From Syntrophobacterales bacterium (lineage in GTDB: Bacteria > Desulfobacterota > BSN033 > WVXP01 > G020346125): a DNA stretch of 33,304 nucleotides. The position numbers and the translations under genes are program-made. Positions 16,501 to 24,933 of this stretch are shown in pieces. The stretch covers positions 42,385 to 75,688 of the forward strand of contig CP070774.1 in the NCBI GenBank assembly GCA_020346125.1, given 5' to 3'. The notes under the pieces were generated by a model. The model made no database searches. It was given only the letters and a program-made list of their open reading frames with translations, and was not told where the DNA came from. The stretch's first letter is position 1; the number at the start of each line of letters is the position of its first letter.

Positions 16501-17474
16501 ACACTCTTCCCGCGGCCCTTCCATTCGTTCACCGCCATATCCATCACAGGAACGAACATGTTCATGAAAAGAACGGCAAACATTATCCCCTCGGAAAAGT
16601 TGGAATATCTCCTTAAGATGATTGTAAGTCCACCGATAATAAACCCGTAGATCCACTGAGCGGCTTTGGTCTTAGGACCGGAGATTGGCTCGGTGACGAC
16701 GAAAAATGCCCCAAAGAGAAAAGAACCCGAGACTAAGGAGGTCAAAGGGGACGGAACGGAGGAGATCCCGACAGAGCGGAGAACGAAGCTCAAAGAGATG
16801 CCTCCCAAAAGGCAGGAAACTGCCAACCTCCAGGGAGCGGATTTTCTCATAATGATATAAACCCCACCCAGGAGGATCAACCACCCACAGGTCTCCCCAA
16901 GGGACCCGGAGGTATTTCCCATGAAGAGTTGCTCTAAGGGGAAAGCCTTTCCCTCCCTGAGCACCCCTAACGGGGTAGCAGTGGTCAAGGCATCCACCGG
17001 AGGGAACCACAGGCTGAATCCACCGAAATCACCTCCCACTGGTTCTACCCATCGATTGGTCAGAGCGATAGGGAAAGCGATGTAGATAAAACAACGGCCG
17101 ACCATGGCGGGGTTGAAGACGTTATGTCCAAACCCGCCGAAGACCATCTTTCCGAAGACCACCCCGAAAACAATGCCAATAACGGCAATCCAGAAGGGGG
17201 TCGTGGGGGGAAGGCTCAAGGCAAGGATAATAGAGGAGACGAAGACTGCCGACGTGATAGGTTTCCCCTGGCGGAGGGTGAATGACCCCTCTGCTGCAAT
17301 GCCGAAGACGAGGACCAGGGCGGTCAAAACCAGGGAGCGCAGTCCAAAAAAATAGACTGAAGCCATGAAACATGGGATCAATCCATAGCAGACTCGGATC
17401 ATCATGGGTTGCATGAGAAAGAGCTTTTTGGGTAGGCGCCCCTTTTTAATCATCTCCCCCACTTCTTCCGGCAA
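16497..17474 (-). CDS. nqrB: NqrB/RnfD-like subunit with covalent FMN motif (TTG start)
   Basis: This 325-residue polytopic protein starts at a TTG (17474) placed four to six bases after GGGGGTGAT. The next ATG (17453) has a Shine-Dalgarno-like run directly touching it, which is poorly spaced. FGGFGHNVFNPAMVGR is the family signature. DALTTATPLG at 161-170 is the flavin-attachment site, with T167 as the expected FMN-linked threonine. The protein is shorter than Vibrio NqrB (about 415 residues) and close to RnfD in length, lacking most of the N-terminal NqrB extension. It is the first gene of the operon; no nqrA or rnfC precedes it, only a promoter and a leader hairpin. RnfD is the alternative name. 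Confidence 0.92.
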   Translation of the reverse strand: MPEEVGEMIKKGRLPKKLFLMQPMMIRVCYGLIPCFMASVYFFGLRSLVLTALVLVFGIAAEGSFTLRQGKPITSAVFVSSIILALSLPPTTPFWIAVIGIVFGVVFGKMVFGGFGHNVFNPAMVGRCFIYIAFPIALTNRWVEPVGGDFGGFSLWFPPVDALTTATPLGVLREGKAFPLEQLFMGNTSGSLGETCGWLILLGGVYIIMRKSAPWRLAVSCLLGGISLSFVLRSVGISSVPSPLTSLVSGSFLFGAFFVVTEPISGPKTKAAQWIYGFIIGGLTIILRRYSNFSEGIMFAVLFMNMFVPVMDMAVNEWKGRGKSV

Positions 17475-17480
17475 TGATCA

Positions 17481-17504
17481 CCCCCTGAGTCCGTTCGCAG
17501 GGGG
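17481..17504 (-). promoter_or_regulatory. Hairpin sequestering the nqrB ribosome-binding site
   Basis: CCCCCTG and CAGGGGG form a perfect 7-bp stem with a 10-base loop immediately before nqrB. The 3' arm contains the GGGGG of the Shine-Dalgarno sequence for the TTG start, so a folded leader would hide it. The absence of a T run makes a terminator unlikely. Confidence 0.6.
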
Positions 17505-17531
17505 AGGACTATCCCCGTATTTTCGAATGCT

Positions 17532-17560
17532 AATGTATTGAAATATTCATCGATTGTCAA
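17532..17560 (-). promoter_or_regulatory. Promoter of the nqr-like operon
   Basis: Minus strand: perfect -35 TTGACA (17560-17555), 17-base spacer, -10 TACATT (17537-17532). The start of transcription would be about 50 bases before the nqrB start codon, so the leader consists mainly of the RBS hairpin. Confidence 0.65.
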
Positions 17561-17718
17561 CGCTTTGAGGCCCTTTCTTTTCAATTCACATGGCCCCTTC
17601 TGGAGTCAACTCCCATCACAACCGAATCATAGAGTTAATCGGAAGTCCAGACCAATATGAAACTCCGCCATGCCTAATGCAGCCGTAGAAACAGAGGGAG
17701 AGATTTTTTCAGAGGATC

Positions 17719-17747
17719 TTGACAGGCAAAGAAATTCTTGATAAATT
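17719..17747 (+). promoter_or_regulatory. Promoter of the Fur/PerR-rubrerythrin unit
   Basis: Plus strand: perfect -35 TTGACA (17719-17724), 17-base spacer, -10 TAAATT (17742-17747). Transcription should start near 17754, within the inverted repeat described next. Confidence 0.65.
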
Positions 17748-17753
17748 TCGTAT

Positions 17754-17765
17754 TAATAACTATTA
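17754..17765. promoter_or_regulatory. Possible Fur/PerR operator (inverted repeat at the transcription start)
   Basis: TAATA-AC-TATTA is an AT-rich inverted repeat just after the -10 box and ten bases before the regulator's start codon. Its base composition resembles half-sites bound by Fur/PerR proteins, though it is shorter than a full 15-base box. Autoregulation is inferred. Confidence 0.4.
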
Positions 17766-17774
17766 CCAAATAGG

Positions 17775-18179
17775 TTGAAATTGACATCAGCACGAAAGTT
17801 CATGATGACCCGGCAGCGAAGGGTCATCCTCGAAGAGCTGAGGAAGCTCGAATCGCACCCAACTGCCGACGAAATATACGAAATGGCGCGCCGGCGATTG
17901 CCGCGAATCAGTTTGGGCACTGTTTACCGTAACTTAGAGATCCTATCGGAGTGTGGCATGATACGGAAACTGGAGCTGGGAGGTACTCAAAAACGTTTCG
18001 ATAGCATGGTAAGGAATCACTATCACGTTCGCTGCTTACGGTGCGGCTGCATTGAAGACGTGTCTATGGAACCACTCACTACCATTGAAAATGCAATTCG
18101 TCGTGTGAACGATTACGAAATCATCGGATTTCGGCTAGAATTCATCGGGGTATGTCCCCAGTGCAAGAAAGAAGCCTAA
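17775..18179 (+). CDS. Fur-family transcription regulator (PerR-like)
   Basis: This 134-residue protein starts at TTG 17775, or at the ATGs at 17802/17805. The winged-helix DNA-binding domain contains [28 protein letters not shown] and [14 protein letters not shown]. The dimerisation/metal domain has [10 protein letters not shown] and CPQC, giving the two C-x2-C pairs of the structural zinc site. HPTADEIY and the short length favour a PerR-like role, but Fur, Zur and PerR cannot be told apart by eye. Rubrerythrin follows 26 bases later, and the block continues with a flavodiiron protein. This is the typical peroxide-stress setting of anaerobes. Predicted function: metal-dependent repressor released by peroxide or iron limitation. 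Confidence 0.88.
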   Translation: MKLTSARKFMMTRQRRVILEELRKLESHPTADEIYEMARRRLPRISLGTVYRNLEILSECGMIRKLELGGTQKRFDSMVRNHYHVRCLRCGCIEDVSMEPLTTIENAIRRVNDYEIIGFRLEFIGVCPQCKKEA

Positions 18180-18205
18180 GCAAGGATTGGAAAGGAGGAT
18201 CGACG

Positions 18206-18778
18206 ATGGAATTGAAGGGATCGAAGACTGAGGAAAACATACTCACGGCATTTGCCGGCGAGTCGCAAGCCCGTAATCGGTACACCTACTTTTCCTCACA
18301 GGCAAAGAAGGAGGGTTTCGAGCAAATTGCTGCAATTTTTGCCGAGACCGCTGACAACGAGAAAGAACACGCCAAAAGACTTTTCAAGTTCCTCAAGGGG
18401 GGGGAGGCCGAGATTAAGGCCTTTTTCCCCGCCGGGGTGATCGGTACCACCGAGGAAAATCTCAAGGCCGCCGCAGCAGGCGAGAACTACGAGTGGACCC
18501 AGATGTATCCCTCCTTCGCCGAGATGGCGGAGGAGGAGGATTTCGCTGACATTGCTGAGGTATTCAGGGCCATAGCCATCGCCGAAAAGCAGCATGAGGG
18601 GCGCTACCTGGGTCTTTTGGGAAACGTCCAGGAGGGAAGGGTTTTCCGGCGGGATGAGGTGGTGAAGTGGCGGTGCCGCAATTGCGGGTATATCCACGAA
18701 GGAAAAGAGGCCCTGGAGAAGTGTCCGTCGTGTGATCATCCCAAGGCCCACTTTGAACTCCTCTCGGAAAATTGGTAA
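18206..18778 (+). CDS. rbr: Rubrerythrin
   Basis: This 190-residue protein starts at ATG 18206 after AAAGGAGG. The ferritin-like di-iron domain (about 1-145) shows [19 protein letters not shown], the [10 protein letters not shown] helix and [13 protein letters not shown], supplying the Glu/His iron ligands. The C-terminal rubredoxin-like domain has C-x2-C in KWRCRNCGY and a second C-x2-C in KCPSCDH. It reduces hydrogen peroxide to water using electrons from rubredoxin. A rubredoxin gene lies 4.4 kb downstream, and a degenerate one immediately after. It is cotranscribed with the Fur/PerR-like regulator. Confidence 0.96.
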   Translation: MELKGSKTEENILTAFAGESQARNRYTYFSSQAKKEGFEQIAAIFAETADNEKEHAKRLFKFLKGGEAEIKAFFPAGVIGTTEENLKAAAAGENYEWTQMYPSFAEMAEEEDFADIAEVFRAIAIAEKQHEGRYLGLLGNVQEGRVFRRDEVVKWRCRNCGYIHEGKEALEKCPSCDHPKAHFELLSENW

Positions 18779-18818
18779 GGTTACTGTGGAAAGAACGGAA
18801 AGCCGTGGAGAAGAAACG

Positions 18819-18949
18819 TGGAGGGTGTGCGGCATATCTCCTATCCCAAAAAAGGAGAACCGAGAAGGGGGATAGCGGCCGGACTCCTTAATAAGAAGAT
18901 TCCAGAGGATAGGGCTTGCCCCGCGTGTGGTGTGGGGAAGGGCGATTGT
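18819..18949 (+). pseudogene. Degenerate rubredoxin-like gene
   Basis: Between rubrerythrin and the flavodiiron gene one frame encodes HISYPKKGEP and, further on, IPEDRACPACGVGKGDC, the second cysteine knuckle of a rubredoxin-type domain. The first knuckle is in another frame: TGGAGGGTGTGCGGC reads W-R-V-C-G with one cysteine missing. Joining the frames would give a W-x-V-C-G-H-I-S-Y start like that of rubredoxin-type domains. So at least one indel separates the two halves, by decay or sequencing error. No intact start codon with a good ribosome-binding site is seen. Confidence 0.4.
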
Positions 18950-18986
18950 AAGACCCAGGGCTGTTACCAACATTGGGGGGACAGAG

Positions 18987-20162
18987 ATGAAGGGAGAGCT
19001 TACGTCAGGGATTTATTGGGTCGGCGCCATAGATTGGAACATAAGGAATTTTCATGGTTACTCCACTCACAAGGGCACCACATATAACGCATATCTGGTT
19101 ATGGGAGAGAAGATAGCCCTCGTGGATACCGTCAAGGCACCTTTTGCCGGTGAGATGGTGGAAGGGATAAACAATATCATTGCGCCGGAAAGTATAGACT
19201 ACCTGATCATAAACCATGTGGAGATGGATCACTCGGGATCTTTGCCCCTCATCAGGGAGACGCTGCCAAGGGTAAAGATATTGTGCAGCCCCAGGGCAGA
19301 GGAAGAGTTGAAGCACCATTACGGCGAGGAGATCCCCCTTAGTGTGGTGAAGACAGGGGATGTGCTCGAACTGGGGGGCAAGACCCTGACCTTTGTGGAA
19401 GTTCCCATGGTCCACTGGCCGGATTCCATGGTGACCTACGTAAAGGAGGATAAAGTCCTTCTTCCCAATGACGCCTTCGGCCAGCACATGGCCACCAGTG
19501 AACGCTTCGACGATGAAGTGGGATGGGATATCATCCGACCTGAACTAGCCAAGTACTATGCCAATATCGTTATGCCATATGGTGCACAGGTCTTAAAAGC
19601 CCTCGAGGCCTTAAAAGGAATAGAAATCGAGGTGATCGGGCCAAGTCACGGCCTCATCTGGAGACAATATATCCCGCAAGTAGTGGCGACCTATGAAAAA
19701 TGGGCCAAGGGGGAAACGGAGAAGAGGTGTATCATCGTATACGACACCATGTGGGGCAGTACGGAGAAAATGGCCGGGGCTATCTATAGAGGTCTAACGG
19801 AGGAAGGGGTTCCTACCAAGATGTACCGATTGAGTAATTCCGATAGGTCGGATATCGTCAAAGAGATGCTGGAAGCGCGGGGCCTTTTGCTCGGCTCGCC
19901 CACTCTCAATAACGGCCTCTACCCCTCGGTGGCGGAATTTTCCACTTATATCAAGGGACTCCGTCCTAAGGGGAGGATAGCCGCCGTATTCGGCTCCTAT
20001 GGTTGGGGCATGGGTGCGACAAAAACCCTTTCGGGAGACCTTCAGGCCGCGGGGATGGAAGTAGTAGATGACCTACAGGTGAAATTTGTTCCCCTTGGTG
20101 AAAAGATTGATAAATGCGAGCACTTGGGCCGCAGAGTAGCTCAGATGATAAAGGCACCATAG
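18987..20162 (+). CDS. fprA: Flavodiiron protein (FprA/NorV-type O2 or NO reductase)
   Basis: This 391-residue protein starts at ATG 18987 behind GGGGGGACAGAG. The metallo-beta-lactamase-like domain carries all di-iron ligands: H77-x-E79-x-D81-H82 (HVEMDH), H143 (MVHWPDSM), D162 (LLPNDAFG) and H221 (GPSHGLIW). The C-terminal flavodoxin domain begins at about 248 with IIVYDTMWGSTEKMAGAI, the FMN phosphate loop. Class A layout without a fused rubredoxin means it needs separate electron donors such as the rubredoxin at 23157. It reduces O2 to water or NO to N2O in the cytoplasm. Neighbouring PerR-like regulator and rubrerythrin support oxygen defence; the HAO-like cytochrome downstream allows a nitrogen-oxide role. 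Confidence 0.95.
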   Translation: MKGELTSGIYWVGAIDWNIRNFHGYSTHKGTTYNAYLVMGEKIALVDTVKAPFAGEMVEGINNIIAPESIDYLIINHVEMDHSGSLPLIRETLPRVKILCSPRAEEELKHHYGEEIPLSVVKTGDVLELGGKTLTFVEVPMVHWPDSMVTYVKEDKVLLPNDAFGQHMATSERFDDEVGWDIIRPELAKYYANIVMPYGAQVLKALEALKGIEIEVIGPSHGLIWRQYIPQVVATYEKWAKGETEKRCIIVYDTMWGSTEKMAGAIYRGLTEEGVPTKMYRLSNSDRSDIVKEMLEARGLLLGSPTLNNGLYPSVAEFSTYIKGLRPKGRIAAVFGSYGWGMGATKTLSGDLQAAGMEVVDDLQVKFVPLGEKIDKCEHLGRRVAQMIKAP

Positions 20163-20414
20163 CCGAGTGGTGTTTTCAGGAATTTCTGCTTGGCCGAATA
20201 CCCACCATTTTTAAAGAACCTTCCCCGTCGCGGCCCTCAGACATCCGCTCCCCGGTGCAAGGGAGAAGTTTGATTCGATCTCACGCAGGAACGTGTTTAC
20301 GTGATACAAGAGGGACCTTGAATATGAATGGGGGAGGCGTCTACGGCTAATCGAGAGCTGCGCGAGCACTTTTTCATTCGGGTGATATATGCCCGGCACC
20401 TCGGAGGATATTTC

Positions 20415-21944
20415 ATGAAAAGCCTTGTGTTTCTGCTCTTGGCGATGTTCTTTTCCGCGGGGTTGGCCTCCGGAGCAAGCGCTCTAATCAGTGAGGTCAC
20501 CGAAGAATGCATTTCCTGCCACACCTCTGTGTCCCCTGGGATTGTGGCTGGCTGGAGAAAAAGCCGTCATGCCAGAATCACCCCCATGGAGGCTATCAAA
20601 GAGCCCAAGCTCGAGAGGAGGGTCTCAGCTGAAGACGTTCCCCGTGAACTCGCCCAAAACGTGGTCGGCTGCGCTGAGTGTCACAGCATGAATCCAGAGA
20701 AGCATAAGGATAACTTTGAACACGAGGGCTACCAGGCCCACATTGTAGTTACCCCCGAGGATTGTGCTACCTGCCATCCGACCGAGGCAAAACAGTATAG
20801 TCAAAACCTCATGTCCCATGCTTATGGAAACTTGAAAAACAACCCTGTCTATCACAGTCTTTCCGATGCGGTTAATGCCATTCAGTCCCTTGAGGATATG
20901 AAGACGACCGTAAGACCTCCAGATCCGAAGACCGAAGCTGACTCCTGTTACTACTGCCATGGTACCGCCGTGGAGGTTACGGGCAAAAAGTCCAGGGAGA
21001 CGATTATGGACGAGATGGTGTTTCCCGTTCTCTCCGGTTGGCCCAATCAGGGCGTTGGGCGGTTGAACCCCGACGGGAGCATGGGCTCATGTGCCGCCTG
21101 CCATACCCGGCATGCCTTTTCCGTCGAGATGGCCAGAAAGCCACACACCTGTGCCGAATGCCACAAAGGGCCTGACGCCCCGGCGTATAAGATCTATGAG
21201 GTGAGCAAGCACGGAAACATCTATTCCTCCCTCGGCAAGGGGTGGGAGTTCAAGGCCGTTCCCTGGATGGTAGGGAGAGACTTCACTGCGCCGACCTGTG
21301 CGTCCTGCCACGTCAGCTTACTTATTACCGAGGAAGGCGAAGTTGTGGCGGAGAGGACCCATCGGATGAACAACCGTCTTCCCTGGAGAATTATGGGATT
21401 AATCCACGCACATCCCCATCCCAAATCTCCGGATACCACAATTATCAAAAATAAGGCCGGATTGCCCTTGCCAACGGAGCTCACCGGAGAGGCGGTGGCC
21501 ACATATCTCATTGACGCAGAGGAACAGGAAAAGAGGCGTAACACGATGCACAAAGTCTGCCTCTCCTGCCACGGCTACGGATGGGTGGAGGGACACTGGA
21601 CCCGTTTTGAAAACACCCTCAATACTACCAACGAGATGACCCTGGCCGCCACAAAAATCATGCTTACTGCCTGGGAAATGGGGCTTGCCAAGGGGCTTTC
21701 TCAGAACGACAGCATCTTCAACGAGGCCATAGAGAAGAAGTGGGTAGAGCAGTGGCTCTTCTTCGCCAACTCCACCCGTTTTGCCTCCGCCATGGCGGGG
21801 CCGGACTATGGTGTCTTTGCCAACGGCCGCTGGTATTTGAGCAGAAATATCCAAGAGATGGTTGACTGGCTCGAGCTTAAGCTGAAAGAGAAACGAGAAG
21901 AGAAAAAGCAAGAGAGAGGAGGACGAGCAATAACTGAGAGATGA
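20415..21944 (+). CDS. Octahaem c-type cytochrome of the hydroxylamine oxidoreductase (HAO) family
   Basis: This 509-residue protein starts at ATG 20415 after TCGGAGGA. Residues 1-23 are a signal peptide (MKSLVFLLLAMFFSAGLASG), so it is periplasmic. Eight C-x2-C-H haem motifs begin at C32, C86, C117, C178, C226, C246, C295 and C382. This number and spacing, with the fourth motif CYYCHGT as the putative active-site haem, is the HAO/octahaem family pattern. Oxidising HAOs need a tyrosine near the C-terminus cross-linked to haem 4. Here the region reads AGPDYGVFANGRWYLSRN (Y465, Y474) rather than the usual W-H-G-F-Y context, so a reductive role on nitrite, NO or hydroxylamine is likelier. It ends with a charged tail (KLKEKREEKKQE). 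It follows the flavodiiron gene after 252 bases. Confidence 0.85.
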   Translation: MKSLVFLLLAMFFSAGLASGASALISEVTEECISCHTSVSPGIVAGWRKSRHARITPMEAIKEPKLERRVSAEDVPRELAQNVVGCAECHSMNPEKHKDNFEHEGYQAHIVVTPEDCATCHPTEAKQYSQNLMSHAYGNLKNNPVYHSLSDAVNAIQSLEDMKTTVRPPDPKTEADSCYYCHGTAVEVTGKKSRETIMDEMVFPVLSGWPNQGVGRLNPDGSMGSCAACHTRHAFSVEMARKPHTCAECHKGPDAPAYKIYEVSKHGNIYSSLGKGWEFKAVPWMVGRDFTAPTCASCHVSLLITEEGEVVAERTHRMNNRLPWRIMGLIHAHPHPKSPDTTIIKNKAGLPLPTELTGEAVATYLIDAEEQEKRRNTMHKVCLSCHGYGWVEGHWTRFENTLNTTNEMTLAATKIMLTAWEMGLAKGLSQNDSIFNEAIEKKWVEQWLFFANSTRFASAMAGPDYGVFANGRWYLSRNIQEMVDWLELKLKEKREEKKQERGGRAITER

Positions 21945-22023
21945 CAGATTTATAAATGTCTGGAAGTTACGGCTATTGATCAAATCATTTTACCGGTAAC
22001 ACGTCGAAGACAACCCCAAAATT

Positions 22024-23058
22024 ATGGCTATTCCCGGTAATTTGCTCACCACCGCCATGGCGGTCATGCCCCATAAGGATGTGAACCGGGCCCTGGAGTT
22101 GGCTCTCTCCATGGATGTGCCTTTTTGGCCCCAGTTACCTCACCTGAGCTACTATGAGGATATGTACGTCCAAGCCTCGGAGGGCTTTCCCGGTATCGTT
22201 CTCGACCGAGAAAGGCGTACTGTGCGTTTTTCCATGGAAAAATTCATCGGTGAGTTCGAGAAGACCATGGCCCATTTCGATGAACCGGAGTACTTTGATA
22301 TCAGCGAAAGCTATTCAGTCGTCTATCATCGATTCCTTGATCTAGATTTGTCGGATCGCCCGGCCATACGGGGGCAACTTGAAGGACCCATCAGCTTCGG
22401 GTTAAATGTCTTGGATCGGGATGACCGCCCTATTCTCTTTCATGATACCATACGGCCGTTCATGATTGAGTTCCTGGCAAAAAGGGCAAATATGCAACTG
22501 AAGAGACTGAAAAAAATCAATGCCAATGCCTTTCTGTTTATAGACGAACCGGGTCTTCAGTATCTGTTCAGCGCCATGACTGGCTATGGGGATGTGGCTG
22601 CAAAAGGGGACATGGAAGTCTTCTTCTCCCTGATCGAAAGGCCCCGTGGCGTTCATCTCTGTGGAAATCCGGATTGGGATTTTTTGTTGGACCTGGATCT
22701 TGACGTTCTGTCTCTGGATGTGTATTCAAATGGGGAGGTATTTGTCGCTTACAGCCAGTCCATCCGTAAATTCTTGGACCGGGGAGGGATTATCGTGTGG
22801 GGTATCGTGCCTACCAATTTCGAGCCTTTTGAAAAGGAGGATTTAGATTCCCTTGAAAAACGCCTGGCACAGTTATGGACCCTCCTCGCAAATGAAGGCA
22901 CCGACCACCAATATCTTCTCTCCAGGAGCATGCTCTCGCCTGCCACCTGCTGTCTGGTCAATCCCGATGGTGAAAAGACGGTGGAAAAGGCCTTCGAAAC
23001 GATTCAAGATCTATCCTTGAGGCTTCGGGAAAAAAATAGACTATCAAATGCGGTATAG
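22024..23058 (+). CDS. Short (core) methionine synthase, MetE/UroD superfamily
   Basis: This 344-residue protein has only the catalytic barrel of MetE. Zinc ligands appear at H211-x-C213 (GVHLCGNPDW) and C309/C310 (SPATCCLV); E175 in FLFIDEPGL is a likely active-site acid. MPHKDVNRALELAL and PFWPQLPHLSYYEDMYVQ form the family's N-terminus. Core MetE proteins lack the folate-binding N-terminal half of MetE. The Dehalococcoides enzyme is reported to take methyl from a corrinoid iron-sulfur protein rather than methyl-folate. In this Wood-Ljungdahl context the same donor is plausible, but homology cannot prove it. The ATG at 22024 has no clear ribosome-binding site. Other barrel methyltransferases (coenzyme M or corrinoid types) are possible alternatives. 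Confidence 0.75.
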   Translation: MAIPGNLLTTAMAVMPHKDVNRALELALSMDVPFWPQLPHLSYYEDMYVQASEGFPGIVLDRERRTVRFSMEKFIGEFEKTMAHFDEPEYFDISESYSVVYHRFLDLDLSDRPAIRGQLEGPISFGLNVLDRDDRPILFHDTIRPFMIEFLAKRANMQLKRLKKINANAFLFIDEPGLQYLFSAMTGYGDVAAKGDMEVFFSLIERPRGVHLCGNPDWDFLLDLDLDVLSLDVYSNGEVFVAYSQSIRKFLDRGGIIVWGIVPTNFEPFEKEDLDSLEKRLAQLWTLLANEGTDHQYLLSRSMLSPATCCLVNPDGEKTVEKAFETIQDLSLRLREKNRLSNAV

Positions 23059-23156
23059 GAATGGAAAGCGAGCAAGAGGGAGACCATTCTCACAGTGAGT
23101 ACTGCTTCAGGCGAAAAGGAATTTGAAGATAGGAAATAGTGCAAAGGAGGGACATA

Positions 23157-23315
23157 ATGGATAAATGGGAATGTTCTGTTTGCGGATACATTTACGACCC
23201 GCAGCAGGGGGATCCGGATAGTGGGGTAAATCCCGGGACCCCCTTTGAAGATCTCCCAGAGGATTGGGTATGTCCGGTATGCGGGGCCTCCAAGGATGAG
23301 TTTGAGAAGGTATAG
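23157..23315 (+). CDS. Rubredoxin
   Basis: This 52-residue protein reads [15 protein letters not shown], with a second knuckle [14 protein letters not shown]. Both C-x2-C-G pairs bind one iron. [11 protein letters not shown] is the classic rubredoxin signature. ATG 23157 is preceded by AAAGGAGGGACATA. It carries electrons to rubrerythrin and to the flavodiiron protein encoded upstream. It converges with ilvC, the two stops being about 14 bases apart. Confidence 0.96.
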   Translation: MDKWECSVCGYIYDPQQGDPDSGVNPGTPFEDLPEDWVCPVCGASKDEFEKV

Positions 23316-23329
23316 CGAAACGAGATAGA

Positions 23330-24369
<1,040 letters not shown>

Positions 24370-24411
24370 TCACCGGGGGATGGAAACCCGAATCCAATCC
24401 CCTTAATCCTC

Positions 24412-24933
24412 CTAGGCTCGGTTTTCGCCCCCTTTCTCGGTTACGGTCTCGCCTCTTGCGATGGAAATCTTTCCCGTTCGAACAATTTCCTTGATACCGA
24501 AGGGCTTCAGCATCTCTATTAACGCCTCGACCTTATCCGTCGCTCCGGTGACCTCAACGACAAGGGAATTATGGGCTATATCCACTACCTTTCCCCGGAA
24601 GACGTCCACAATTTGAAAAACCTCCACCCGACGTGAAATCGCGATCGACACCTTTACCAGTGCAAGCTCGCGGTCCACCGAGGGGGTATCAGTCAGGTCA
24701 GTAATCCTTATCACATCGACGAGTCGGGTCAGCTGTTTCTTGACCTGATCAATGATCCTATCATCCCCCTCCATAACCATGACGATACGGGTAACGGTGG
24801 AGTCCTCGGTCTCGCCTGCGGCAATGCTCCTGATGTTAAACCCCCTGCCACTCAAGAGCCCTGAAATCTTGGCCAACACACCTGGGTGATTCTCCACCAG
24901 AACCGAAAGGGTGTAATCCATACCATCCTCCAT
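24412..24933 (-). CDS. ilvN: Acetolactate synthase small (regulatory) subunit
   Basis: This 173-residue protein begins MEDGMDYTLSVLVENHPGVLAKISGLLSGRGFNI, the ACT domain that binds valine for feedback inhibition. ATRIV/TRIVMV and KQLTRLVDVIRI follow, then the C-terminal domain with ALVKVSIAISRRVEVFQIVDVFRGKVVD and IEMLKPFGIKEIVRTGKI. It activates and regulates IlvB. The ATG directly abuts the ilvB stop codon, implying translational coupling. ilvC follows after 66 bases. Confidence 0.96.
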   Translation of the reverse strand: MEDGMDYTLSVLVENHPGVLAKISGLLSGRGFNIRSIAAGETEDSTVTRIVMVMEGDDRIIDQVKKQLTRLVDVIRITDLTDTPSVDRELALVKVSIAISRRVEVFQIVDVFRGKVVDIAHNSLVVEVTGATDKVEALIEMLKPFGIKEIVRTGKISIARGETVTEKGGENRA

